Source: RH-AL1 sp965214415 (GTDB lineage Bacteria; Pseudomonadota; Alphaproteobacteria; Rhizobiales; Beijerinckiaceae). Taken from it: DNA of 64,000 nucleotides. Location: the NCBI GenBank assembly GCA_965214415.1, contig CBDCBQ010000003.1, positions 124,001 through 188,000 on the forward strand. Direction: 5' to 3'. The notes beneath the pieces are model-generated. The model was not told where the DNA came from. It worked only from the letters and a program-made list of their open reading frames with translations, and did no database searches. How positions within the stretch are numbered: position 1 is the stretch's first letter; the number at the start of each line of letters is the position of its first letter. Below are positions 27,975 to 36,210 of the stretch, one piece after another. The position numbers and the translations under genes were made by a program.

Positions 27975-28882
27975 TGTTTCCCGCGCCAGGCCCGCTGGAT
28001 TTCGAGCGCGACGGACAGAGCTGGCCGAATCGCGAGGCGAGCCGCTTCGTTCATGCCGCTGGGATCGACTGGCATGTGCAGGTTATCGGCGCGACCGACC
28101 TGCCGGTGCTGCTGCTGCTGCACGGGACCGGTGCCGCCACCCATTCCTGGCGCGGGCTGATTCCGCTGCTGGCGCCGCATGTCCGCATTGTCGCGCTCGA
28201 TCTGCCGGGGCACGGCTTCACGCGGCGGCCGCCGCAGGCGCTGCTTGGCCTGCCCGGCATGGCCAACGGCGTCTGCCAGCTGTTGCAGACGCTCGGCGTC
28301 GATCCCGTGCTCGTCGCCGGCCACTCGGCGGGCGCCGCCGTGATGATCCGCATGGCGCTCGATTGCCGTATCCATTCCAAGGGTCTGGTCAGCCTCAATG
28401 GCGCGCTGATGCCCTACGGCGGCGAGGCGGCGAAGCTCCTCTCGCCGGTCGCCAAGTTCCTGTTCCTCAATCCGATCATGCCGCGTCTGTTCGCCTGGCG
28501 AGCGAGCGACCGGGCCTCGGTCGAGCGGCTGATCCGCAACACCGGCTCGACCATCGACGCGGACGGGGTCGAGCAATACCGGGTCCTTGTCTCTAGCGCG
28601 GACCACGTGTCGGCCGCGCTCGGCATGATGGCGAACTGGGACCTGCAGCCACTCGCCCGCGACATGCGCATGCTCGACGTGCCGCTGCTTCTCGTCGCGG
28701 CGACCGGCGACAAGGCGATCAAGTCCGAGGATGCCTTCAAGGTGCGTGACATGGCGCCGGGGGCGAAAGTCGAGATTGTCCGCGGGCTCGGCCACCTGGC
28801 GCACGAGGAGGCGCCCGACACGATCGCGGCGCTGATGTTGGCGTTCGCCCGGGAGGTCGGGGTTATCGGTGTCGCCGCCTGA
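27974..28882 (+). CDS. bchO: Magnesium chelatase accessory protein BchO (alpha/beta hydrolase)
   Basis: A 302-residue alpha/beta-hydrolase with an oxyanion segment LLLHGTGAATHSW, nucleophile AGHSAGAAVMI and catalytic histidine in GLGHLAHEEAPD. Length, motifs and position after bchD are those of BchO, found in most purple-bacterial photosynthesis clusters as bchIDO and needed for efficient Mg-protoporphyrin synthesis by an unclear mechanism. It overlaps the previous gene by one base and the next by 14. Confidence 0.9.
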   Translation: MFPAPGPLDFERDGQSWPNREASRFVHAAGIDWHVQVIGATDLPVLLLLHGTGAATHSWRGLIPLLAPHVRIVALDLPGHGFTRRPPQALLGLPGMANGVCQLLQTLGVDPVLVAGHSAGAAVMIRMALDCRIHSKGLVSLNGALMPYGGEAAKLLSPVAKFLFLNPIMPRLFAWRASDRASVERLIRNTGSTIDADGVEQYRVLVSSADHVSAALGMMANWDLQPLARDMRMLDVPLLLVAATGDKAIKSEDAFKVRDMAPGAKVEIVRGLGHLAHEEAPDTIAALMLAFAREVGVIGVAA

Positions 28883-29381
28883 TCCTGTGCTCGTCGCGCT
28901 TTCGGGGCTTCCCGGCGTCGGCAAATCGACGATCGCGCAAGCCCTCGCCCGGGAGGTCGGCGGCGTCTGGCTCAGGATCGATTCGATCGAGCAGGCGCTG
29001 CGTCGGTCCGGCACGCTGAGGGATTCGGTCGACGCTGCCGGGTATCTCGCCGCTTACGCCTTGGCCGAGGACAACCTCGGACTAGGACGGATCGTCATCA
29101 GCGACTCGGTCGACGACTGGACCTTGACCCGAGACGCCTGGCGCGATGTCGGACATCGCGCGCACGCACGAGTGCCCGAAGTCGAGGTGACCTGTTCCGA
29201 CCTCGCCGAGCATCGTCGGCGGGTCGAGACACGAGCCAGCGAAGTCCCCGGGCTCACCCCGCCGGATTGGGACGCGACGACGCGGCGAAAGTACGATGAA
29301 TGGACCCGAGATCATCTCGTCGTCGACACCGCCAGGCGGTCGATCGGTGCCTGTGTCGCTACGATCCGCGCGGCGATGTGA
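28869..29381 (+). CDS. AAA/P-loop kinase-like protein
   Basis: A 170-residue protein with a Walker A motif GLPGVGKST near residue 13, and otherwise the layout of small ATP-dependent kinases (zeta-toxin or chloramphenicol phosphotransferase-like): DSIEQALR, ISDSVDDW and a C-terminal DHLVVDTA. Starting at GTG 28869 it overlaps bchO by 14 bases, so it is translated from the same message. The substrate is unknown. Confidence 0.75.
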   Translation: MSPPDPVLVALSGLPGVGKSTIAQALAREVGGVWLRIDSIEQALRRSGTLRDSVDAAGYLAAYALAEDNLGLGRIVISDSVDDWTLTRDAWRDVGHRAHARVPEVEVTCSDLAEHRRRVETRASEVPGLTPPDWDATTRRKYDEWTRDHLVVDTARRSIGACVATIRAAM

Positions 29382-29501
29382 CCGGGATATTGGCCGAGGA
29401 CGCGTCGGGGATAGAGCGCGACCTAGCGACGCTGACGCGATTGGCCGAGGGGTGAAAATCGCCATTCAAGTCGATGAGGCGCCGAACCATCTAGGCCGAA
29501 G

Positions 29502-29519
29502 TGTCAACTTCGTGTTACA
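29502..29519. promoter_or_regulatory. PpsR/CrtJ-type operator upstream of crtI
   Basis: TGT-N12-ACA (TGTCAACTTCGTGTTACA), the exact spacing of the PpsR/CrtJ palindrome that represses photosynthesis genes under oxygen. It ends 8 bases before the crtI ATG, which argues for the 29528 start over the GTG at 29501 that would sit inside it. Confidence 0.75.
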
Positions 29520-29527
29520 TCCCGCGC

Positions 29528-31072
29528 ATGGCCACGTTGACACTCGACGCCGACACGCCACCCCGCGCGCTCCCTCTCCCCGAGGATCGGCGCCCGCACG
29601 CGATCGTCATCGGCAGCGGCTTCGGCGGGCTCGCGGCGGCGGTGCGGCTCGGCGCGCGCGGCTATCGCGTGACGGTGCTGGAAAAGCGGGCGATGCTCGG
29701 TGGCCGCGCGGCGGTCTATCGGCAGGATGGCTTCACCTTCGATGCCGGGCCGACCATCGTCACCGCGCCGTTCCTGTTCGAAGAGCTGTGGGCGCTCTGC
29801 GGCAAGCGGCTCGCGGACGACGTCGACCTGCGGCCGGTCACGCCCTTCTACGAGATCCGCTTCGAAAACGGCGAGACCTTCCACTACACCGGCGATCCCG
29901 CGGCCATGCGCGCCGAGGTCGCCCGCTTCTCGCCGGGCGATGTCGCCGGCTACGAGGCGTTCATGCGGGCGAGCGAGGGCATCTTCCGCATCGGCTTCGA
30001 GCAGCTCGGCGACGTGCCGTTCTCGTCGTGGCGCGATATGGCGAAGATCGTCCCGGCGATGGTCAAGCTCCGGAGCCACCGCTCGGTCTACGGCTACGTG
30101 TCGAGCTTCATCAGGGACGAGCGGCTTCGCACCATCTTCTCGTTTCACCCGCTGCTGATCGGCGGCAATCCGTTCACCGCGACCTCGATCTATTGTTTGA
30201 TCGCCTTCCTCGAGCGCCGCTGGGGCGTCCATTTCGCGATGGGCGGCACGGGCCGCCTTGTCGAGGGGCTGGCCGGCCTGATCGAGGGGCAGGGCGGAGC
30301 GATCCGCACCCGCGCCGGCGTCGACGAGATCCTCGTCACCGATCGACGCGCGACGGGCGTGCGGCTGACCTCGGGCGAGCGGCTCGACGCCGACATCATC
30401 GTCTCGAACGCCGATTCCGCCGCAACCTACAAGCATCTGCTGCCGCCAGCCGTGCGCAAGCGCTGGAGCGACAAGCGCATCGACAAGTCGCGCTACTCGA
30501 TGGGCCTGTTCGTCTGGTACTTCGGGACCAAACGACGCTACGAGAATGTCGCGCATCACACCATCCTGCTCGGCCCCCGCTACCGCGGTCTGCTCGCCGA
30601 TATCTTCACGAAGAAGCACCTCGCCGAGGATTTCTCGCTCTACCTGCATCGCCCGACCGCGACTGATCCGAGCCTGGCGCCGGATGGCTGCGATGCGTTC
30701 TACGTGCTCTCGCCGGTGCCGCATCTGGCGAGCGGGACGGACTGGACGCAGCAAGCCGAGCCCTATCGCCGCGCGATCGCCGCGAAGCTCGAGGCGACCC
30801 TGCTGCCGGATCTCGAGGCGAACGTCGTTTCCTCGCGGATGATGACGCCGCTGGATTTCCGCGACGATCTCTCCTCCATCAACGGTGCCGCGTTCGGCCT
30901 CGAGCCGGTTTTGACCCAAAGCGCCTGGTTCCGCCCGCACAACGCCAGCGAAGAGGTCGACAACCTCTACCTCGTCGGTGCCGGCACCCATCCCGGCGCC
31001 GGTCTGCCCGGCGTCCTTTCCTCCGCCCGTGTCCTCGATAAAGTGGTGCCCGATGCCAAGGCTTTTTCCTGA
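29528..31072 (+). CDS. crtI: Phytoene desaturase CrtI
   Basis: A 514-residue FAD-dependent carotenoid desaturase. The N-terminal Rossmann motif reads VIGSGFGGLAAAVRLGARGY and continues to KRAMLGGRAAV. The C-terminal motif (VGAGTHPGAGLPGVLSSARV) is characteristic of bacterial CrtI. It introduces the three or four double bonds turning phytoene into neurosporene or lycopene. The start is fixed by the operator just upstream. crtB follows after four bases. Confidence 0.97.
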   Translation: MATLTLDADTPPRALPLPEDRRPHAIVIGSGFGGLAAAVRLGARGYRVTVLEKRAMLGGRAAVYRQDGFTFDAGPTIVTAPFLFEELWALCGKRLADDVDLRPVTPFYEIRFENGETFHYTGDPAAMRAEVARFSPGDVAGYEAFMRASEGIFRIGFEQLGDVPFSSWRDMAKIVPAMVKLRSHRSVYGYVSSFIRDERLRTIFSFHPLLIGGNPFTATSIYCLIAFLERRWGVHFAMGGTGRLVEGLAGLIEGQGGAIRTRAGVDEILVTDRRATGVRLTSGERLDADIIVSNADSAATYKHLLPPAVRKRWSDKRIDKSRYSMGLFVWYFGTKRRYENVAHHTILLGPRYRGLLADIFTKKHLAEDFSLYLHRPTATDPSLAPDGCDAFYVLSPVPHLASGTDWTQQAEPYRRAIAAKLEATLLPDLEANVVSSRMMTPLDFRDDLSSINGAAFGLEPVLTQSAWFRPHNASEEVDNLYLVGAGTHPGAGLPGVLSSARVLDKVVPDAKAFS

Positions 31073-31076
31073 GGCG

Positions 31077-32120
31077 ATGATCGTCGCGCGCGAGGATCGC
31101 GCCGCCTGCCGCGCCCTGCTGCGGACGGGCTCGCGCACCTTCTTTGCCGCCTCGCATCTGCTTCCGGCGGACGTTCGCGAGTCCGCCACCGCGCTCTACG
31201 CATTCTGCCGTCTCGCCGATGATGCCGTCGATCTCGATGCCACGCACGAACGCGGCCGTCTCGCCGCCTTGCGGCGGCTGGAGGATCGGCTCGACCGCGC
31301 CTATCGCGGCGCGCCGCTGCCGCTGCCTGCCGATCGCGCCTTCGCCGATACGGTGCACCGCTTCGCCATCCCGCGCGAGCTGCCGGGCGCGCTGCTCGAA
31401 GGTTTGAAATGGGACGCCGAGGGCCGGCGCTATGCCACCCTCTCCGACCTACATGCCTATGCCGCGCGCGTCGCCGGTGCCGTCGGCGTGATGATGGCGC
31501 TCGTGATGGGCGTGCGCGATCCCGCCGCGCTGGCTCGCGCCTGCGACCTCGGCGCGGCGATGCAGCTGACCAACATCGCCCGCGATATCGGCGAGGACGC
31601 GCGGGCAAGCCGCCTCTACCTGCCGCTCGACTGGCTCGCCGAGGCGGGGATCGACGCCGACGCCTGGCTCGCCGCGCCCGCCTTCACGCCGGCGATCGGT
31701 GGTTTGACAGCCCGCCTTCTCGGCGAGGCCGAACGCCTTTATGCCGCGGGCGAGACCGGCATCGCCGATCTGCCGCTCGCCTGCCGCCCCGGCATTCGCG
31801 CCGCGCGTCTGCTCTACGCCGAGATCGGCCAGGAGGTGGCGCGACGCGGTCATGATTCGGTTTCGAGCCGAGCCATCGTGGCGCGCGGGCGCAAGCTGCG
31901 GCTCCTCGCCCGCGCCGCGACGCCCAATCGTCGGCGTGCCAACCTGTTCGAGCTGCCGCTGCAGCCGGAGGCGCGGTTCCTGATCGAGGCCGTGACGCCA
32001 CGAAAAAGCCCCCCGCGCCGCGCGCTCGGCGATCGGGTGGTCTGGGTGCTCGATCTTTTCGAGCGTGTCGAGCGGCGCCGGATCGTGCTGCGCGAAGGCG
32101 GTATGTCGGGAGGCTCGTGA
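31077..32120 (+). CDS. crtB: Phytoene synthase CrtB
   Basis: A 347-residue squalene/phytoene-synthase-family enzyme. Two aspartate-rich substrate motifs are visible: YAFCRLADDAVD and NIARDIGEDA. It condenses two geranylgeranyl diphosphates into phytoene. Two starts are possible: ATG at 31053, overlapping crtI by 20 bases, or ATG at 31077, four bases after the crtI stop and preceded by GAGG. I prefer the latter. The stop overlaps the start of a small membrane-protein gene. Confidence 0.96.
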   Translation: MIVAREDRAACRALLRTGSRTFFAASHLLPADVRESATALYAFCRLADDAVDLDATHERGRLAALRRLEDRLDRAYRGAPLPLPADRAFADTVHRFAIPRELPGALLEGLKWDAEGRRYATLSDLHAYAARVAGAVGVMMALVMGVRDPAALARACDLGAAMQLTNIARDIGEDARASRLYLPLDWLAEAGIDADAWLAAPAFTPAIGGLTARLLGEAERLYAAGETGIADLPLACRPGIRAARLLYAEIGQEVARRGHDSVSSRAIVARGRKLRLLARAATPNRRRANLFELPLQPEARFLIEAVTPRKSPPRRALGDRVVWVLDLFERVERRRIVLREGGMSGGS

Positions 32121-32278
32121 TGGCCGGCTACGGCGGACTGGTCGAGCTTATTCTCGTCGCCTGCGCGCTGCTCGGCTGGGGCTTCGTCGAGTTGCGCGGT
32201 CTCCAGCTCGACAAGAAGAAGGCCGAGGAGGCCGCGCAGAAGGCCAAGGGCGACGAGCCGAGGATCAAGGCCCCTTAG
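32120..32278 (+). CDS. Small crtB-linked membrane protein (52 aa)
   Basis: A 52-residue protein starting MAGYGGLVELILVACALLGW, one hydrophobic helix, then a charged Lys/Glu/Ala-rich tail ending KGDEPRIKAP. Its ATG shares a base with the crtB stop (TGATG), and its stop overlaps the stop of the convergent gene by two to three bases. Similar tiny membrane proteins follow crtB in other phototrophic Hyphomicrobiales, as I remember it. The function is unknown; a role in tethering or assembly of the carotenoid enzymes is only a guess. Confidence 0.7.
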   Translation: MAGYGGLVELILVACALLGWGFVELRGLQLDKKKAEEAAQKAKGDEPRIKAP

Positions 32279-32727
32279 TTGACCGTCGGTCCCGGCTTGG
32301 CTCGCGCGGGCTCGCTCACGCGAGGCGCGGCGCGCTGGGGCGCCGGCGCGGTGGCGGTGGCGTAGGCGACGAGGCTCCACTCGGCAAGGACGTCCGCCTT
32401 CTGCAAGATCCGGATCGCGACGCGGCCCGGCGCGGGGATCGCGAGCCCCTTGATCGTGTTGACGCTGCGATTGCGGCGCCCGCCGACGAAGTCGACCTGC
32501 ATGCTGAACGATGCGAGCAGCGCGTCATCGAGGCTGATCGTCATCACGTAGCTCTGCACTTGCGCCTCCGCCGGCTCGCGCTCGAACAGCGTGGCGACGC
32601 ACAAGCTCGGCAGCTGCAGCGGAAACGCGGCCGCGCCGACCTCGTCGAGCACGTGAAAGAGGCTCAGTTCGTTGGTCTTGTGATCGACGGAGGAGGAGGC
32701 GGCGCAAGCCACGTATTGGATCTTCAC
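32275..32727 (-). CDS. Hypothetical protein (150 aa) downstream of crtC
   Basis: A 150-residue soluble protein. The core (KIQYVACAASSSVDHKTNEL to RVAIRILQKADVLAEWSL) looks like a beta-sandwich of the DUF6941 type, where a short N-terminal strand and a GYxxxD-like middle are usual, but this match is from memory and weak. The C-terminus is an Ala/Pro-rich tail. It lies 42 bases after the crtC stop on the same strand and overlaps the end of the small membrane-protein gene by a few bases. Confidence 0.5.
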   Translation of the reverse strand: MKIQYVACAASSSVDHKTNELSLFHVLDEVGAAAFPLQLPSLCVATLFEREPAEAQVQSYVMTISLDDALLASFSMQVDFVGGRRNRSVNTIKGLAIPAPGRVAIRILQKADVLAEWSLVAYATATAPAPQRAAPRVSEPARAKPGPTVN

Positions 32728-32769
32728 GCTCGAACCTCGTCAGGCGGCGCCGCGCTGCCGATAAAGAGA

Positions 32770-33732
32770 CTATCGCACCGCGGATGGCCTGTCGCGTCCG
32801 GCGCCCGCGCGTCGAAACATCCGGAACGGCAGCATCAGTCGCACGACCGGCGCGGCGACGCGCGTCAGCGAGAGGCTCTCGTGCACGCCATCGGCATCGA
32901 CGCCGTCGATGCGCGCGCGCACCGCCGAGCGGGCATAGAACGGTGCGTTCTCCAACGTTCGCAGGAGTTGCGGCTGCCCCGCCGGCTCGCACGGCACGGC
33001 GCGCGGGATGCGCCAACTCGTCGTCGGCAGCGCCTGCTCGAATGGTGCGACCGTGTGTTCGACGATCCCATCCTCGATGGACAGCGCGAGGCCACGCTTG
33101 GTGCCGTCTGTCTGCACGACATCGTAGAAGATGCGCGCGCGCCGGCCGAGATCGAACCGCGACCACGTCCACGATCGGAACGCGGCCTCGAGCGGTTCAT
33201 CGCCGTCGTTGGTGTCGAGGTATCCCGTGCCGTGCCACGCCAGCGCGGGGGACGCGAGTCGGACGTCGACATCGCAAAGCGGCGCAATCGGCCGCCAGCG
33301 ATGGCGTCCGGCCGCATCGAGCCCGAAGCCGACCGGGTTCAGCCCGCGCGGGCGTACCACCACCTCGCCGCGCAGCGGCGAGGGGACCGGTACGGTGCGC
33401 TCGTCGATCGTGATCGTCAGCGCCGCGCCATCCCACCGCATCGCGCTGGCGCCGATCTTGATCGATGTCTCGTCGCGCGAAAGATCGTGCCGGCCGCGCT
33501 CGGTCATCGCCCATTTGTGGGAACGACCGTAGAGCGCGACGTTCATCGCGACGTGATGCTCCGGATCGCCGCGCCCGCGCCGCCGCGCCAGCGCGTAATA
33601 GGGCGAGAAGACGCTGCCGACGAAGGCGATAATGGTCAAACCGTGCCGCCCGTCGGCGCTCAGCGCGTCGACGTACCACCATGCATAGCCGTTCTCGCGG
33701 ACCGTCTGGTCGAAACGCGGGCCGAGCGATCC
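32770..33732 (-). CDS. crtC: Hydroxyneurosporene synthase (carotenoid 1,2-hydratase) CrtC, start unresolved
   Basis: CrtC adds water across the C-1,2 double bond of neurosporene or lycopene in the spirilloxanthin/spheroidene pathway. The frame encodes the family N-terminus, with GPRFDQTV and GYAWWYVDALS, then LTIIAFVGSVFSPYYA, AMNVALYG and GYLDTNDGDEPLE. The first start codon in this register is TTG at 33639, which would cut off the conserved N-terminus. Coding similarity continues to about 33732 with no ATG, GTG or TTG ahead of it. A one-base error in the repetitive GGC run at 33742-33760, or in the neighbouring crtD frameshift region, probably hides the start. The coordinate 33732 marks only visible homology. 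Confidence 0.82.
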   Translation of the reverse strand, partial: GSLGPRFDQTVRENGYAWWYVDALSADGRHGLTIIAFVGSVFSPYYALARRRGRGDPEHHVAMNVALYGRSHKWAMTERGRHDLSRDETSIKIGASAMRWDGAALTITIDERTVPVPSPLRGEVVVRPRGLNPVGFGLDAAGRHRWRPIAPLCDVDVRLASPALAWHGTGYLDTNDGDEPLEAAFRSWTWSRFDLGRRARIFYDVVQTDGTKRGLALSIEDGIVEHTVAPFEQALPTTSWRIPRAVPCEPAGQPQLLRTLENAPFYARSAVRARIDGVDADGVHESLSLTRVAAPVVRLMLPFRMFRRAGAGRDRPSAVR

Positions 33733-33736
33733 GCCG

Positions 33737-35197
33737 TCAGCGCCGCCGCCGCCAGCCGGCCCGACATCGCCGCCATCGGCACGCCGGCCCCGGATGCACG
33801 CTGCCCCCCGCCAGGTAGAGGCCCGGCACCTTGCTCCGCGCTCCCGACCGATTGAACGACGCCTGCCAGCCGTGCGACGCCGGGCCGTAGAGCGCCCCGC
33901 CCGTCGCCGGAAACAGCGCCTCGAACCCCGCCGGGTCCGTCACCGCCTGCGCGCGCCCCTCGATCGTCAGGCCCGATCGCGCGAGAAGCGCGTGCATCCT
34001 GTCCTCGCATCGCGAGATCTCCTGTGCTGGAAAGGCGCGCGCGTCGCCGCTTGCCGGCGCGTTGACGAGACAGAGCAGCCGCTCGGGCCCGTCGCGCGGC
34101 GCGTCGTCGTCGTCGCGATCCTGCGCGCAGACGTAGACGGTCGGCGTTTCGGGAATGCAGTCGCGCTTCAGGATCGAGTCGAACTCGCCCGCATAGTCGT
34201 TCGAGAAGAAGACGTTGTGGCGCACCAGCGGGAAGCCGCGCGGCGTCGCGCGCATCGCGAATGTGACGGCGGAGAGCGACCGATCGGCGCGCGCGATCCT
34301 CGGTGCCGCCGAGGCGAGACTCGTGCCGAAAAGGCCCGAGGTGAGAGCCGCCACGTCGGCATTCAGGATCACCGCGTCGGCGGCGAGGTGCTCGCCGTCC
34401 GCAAGCGTCACGCCGGAGACGGCGCCCCGGGCGGTGGTGATCGCCGCGACATGCGCTCCGTAGCGCAGCATGGCGCCCTTGCGCGCGGCGAGATCGGCGA
34501 TCGCGGCCGCCAGCGCGTGCATGCCGCCGGTTGGGTACCAGACACCGGCGCGCTCGACATGGGCCACGAGCATCAGTGTCGCCGGCGCGAGATACGGCGA
34601 CGAACCGCAGTAGGTCGCGTAACGCCCGAACAGCTGGCGCAGGCGCGGATCGGAAAAATGTTCGCCGAGGGCGCTCCATAAAATGTTGAAGGGGCTGATC
34701 TTGCGCAGATTGCCAAGGCCGAAGAGCCCGTAGGACGCGATGAGCTGATCGAGCCGTGGCCGCTGCGTGCGGATGAACGGCTTGTCGAGCGTTTCGAACA
34801 TCCCCTTCGCCCGCGCCGCGAAGGCGCGGTAGCCGTCCGCCTCGCGCCGTCCGGCGAAGGCGGCGATCGCCTCCACCGAGCGCTCGAGGTCGGCATGGAG
34901 GTCGAGCCGCTCGTCGGCGCCCCACGAGTGGCGGGCGAGGACTTCCGCCGGGCGAAGCGCCACATGCGCGTCGAGCGTCGTGCCGGCGTCGGCGAACAGC
35001 TCGTCGAAGATCCAGCGCATCGTGAGCACGGTTGGCCCGGCGTCGATCGCCGCGCCGTCCACCGCAAGTCGACGCATCTTGCCGCCGGGCGTCGCCGCGC
35101 GCTCGAGCACGGTCACGTCGTGCCCCTTCACCGCGAGATCGAGCGCGGCCGCCAAGCCGCCGATCCCCGCGCCGATGACGATGATGCGCTCACCCAT
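33737..35197 (-). CDS. crtD: Methoxyneurosporene dehydrogenase CrtD, C-terminus altered by an apparent frameshift
   Basis: A 486-residue FAD-dependent desaturase of the CrtI family that introduces the C-3,4 double bond of spirilloxanthin-type carotenoids. The N-terminus has VIGAGIGGLAAALDLAVKGH. The C-terminal family motif begins LYLAGGSVHPG and then goes out of frame (PACRWRRC...). The adjacent register reads GVPMAAMSGRLAAAAL, exactly the expected ending, and stays open to 33660. One base appears to be missing near 33786-33794 (a CCCC/GG context). The gene is divergent from crtE, with a PpsR-type palindrome between them. Confidence 0.9.
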   Translation of the reverse strand: MGERIIVIGAGIGGLAAALDLAVKGHDVTVLERAATPGGKMRRLAVDGAAIDAGPTVLTMRWIFDELFADAGTTLDAHVALRPAEVLARHSWGADERLDLHADLERSVEAIAAFAGRREADGYRAFAARAKGMFETLDKPFIRTQRPRLDQLIASYGLFGLGNLRKISPFNILWSALGEHFSDPRLRQLFGRYATYCGSSPYLAPATLMLVAHVERAGVWYPTGGMHALAAAIADLAARKGAMLRYGAHVAAITTARGAVSGVTLADGEHLAADAVILNADVAALTSGLFGTSLASAAPRIARADRSLSAVTFAMRATPRGFPLVRHNVFFSNDYAGEFDSILKRDCIPETPTVYVCAQDRDDDDAPRDGPERLLCLVNAPASGDARAFPAQEISRCEDRMHALLARSGLTIEGRAQAVTDPAGFEALFPATGGALYGPASHGWQASFNRSGARSKVPGLYLAGGSVHPGPACRWRRCRAGWRRRR

Positions 35198-35229
35198 GCC
35201 GATGGAGATGCGCCTGACGAACGCCGTAT

Positions 35230-35247
35230 GTCAATGTGACTTGACAC
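35230..35247. promoter_or_regulatory. PpsR/CrtJ-type operator between crtD and crtE
   Basis: TGTC-N10-GACA (TGTCAATGTGACTTGACA), a complete PpsR palindrome. A second, partial one, TGA-N12-ACA, overlaps it at 35243-35260. The pair lies in the 81-base divergent gap and could control both crtD-crtC and crtE-crtF. Confidence 0.8.
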
Positions 35248-35278
35248 TTGCGACTGACAACGTAGCCTTACAGCAAGG

Positions 35279-36181
35279 ATGAGTACGTCAATCGGAGACG
35301 CCGACATGCAGACGGCAGAACGTATCGAGCAGGCGTTGCTCACGGCGATCGACAACGTCGCCGTCCCCTCGTGCCCGCCACGATTGATCGCGGCGATGCG
35401 TCACGCGGTCTTCCCCGGCGGCGCCCGCGTGCGCCCGCGCCTGACACTGGCGGTGGCGCGCGCTTGCGGCGAGGATGATCCGTCCGTCACCGACGCCGCC
35501 GCCTGCGCGATCGAGCTGATGCACTGCGCCTCGCTCGTGCATGACGATCTGCCGTGCTTCGACGACGCCGAGCTGCGGCGCGGCAAGCCCTCCGTCCACA
35601 AAGCCTTTGGCGAGCCGCTCGCGGTGCTGGCTGGCGATTCGCTGATCCTGCTCGCGTTCCAGTCGCTCGGCCTGCTCGCGCATGCGCCGCAAAAGCTGGC
35701 GTTGCTGATCATGACGCTGTCGCGTGCGACCGGCGCTCCGTCCGGCATCATCGCCGGGCAGGCGTGGGAATGCGAGCCGCAGATCGATCTGCGCCATTAT
35801 CACCGCGCCAAGACCGGCGCGCTGTTTGGTGCCGCCGCCATCGCGGGCGCGGCCGCCGTCGGCGCCGAGGCGGAACCCTGGCGTACGCTCGGCGAGACGC
35901 TGGGCGAGGCCTATCAGGCCGCCGATGACATCGGCGATGCCTGCGCGCTCGCCGCCGAGGCGGGCAAGCCGATCGGCCGCGATGCCGCGCTGGGCCGCCC
36001 GAACGCGGTGCGCGAGCTCGGCGTGGAAGGCGCGGTCGCCCGGCTCGAAAGCCTCGTCAAGCAGGCGATCGACTCGATCCCACCGTGTCGTGGCGCCGCC
36101 GATCTCAAGGCGCTCGTGCACCACGAGGCGCATCGGCTGCTGCCGAAAAGCATGGTCGTGGCTTCCCGCACCGCCGCCTGA
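35279..36181 (+). CDS. crtE: Geranylgeranyl diphosphate synthase CrtE
   Basis: A 300-residue trans-prenyltransferase. The first aspartate-rich motif is HDDLPCFDDAELRRG, the extended CrtE type; the second is DDIGDACAL instead of the usual DDILD, as in other proteobacterial CrtE. It makes the C20 precursor for carotenoids and for the chlorophyll tail. A second ATG at 35306 is possible. crtF follows after 29 bases. Confidence 0.94.
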   Translation: MSTSIGDADMQTAERIEQALLTAIDNVAVPSCPPRLIAAMRHAVFPGGARVRPRLTLAVARACGEDDPSVTDAAACAIELMHCASLVHDDLPCFDDAELRRGKPSVHKAFGEPLAVLAGDSLILLAFQSLGLLAHAPQKLALLIMTLSRATGAPSGIIAGQAWECEPQIDLRHYHRAKTGALFGAAAIAGAAAVGAEAEPWRTLGETLGEAYQAADDIGDACALAAEAGKPIGRDAALGRPNAVRELGVEGAVARLESLVKQAIDSIPPCRGAADLKALVHHEAHRLLPKSMVVASRTAA

Positions 36182-36210
36182 GTCTTGGCGGCCAGGATCA
36201 GGAGGCGGCG

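Noticed and set aside
29501..29527. GTG at 29501 as the crtI start
   Set aside because: It lies at the edge of the PpsR-type operator and adds nine non-homologous residues; ATG at 29528 is the better start.
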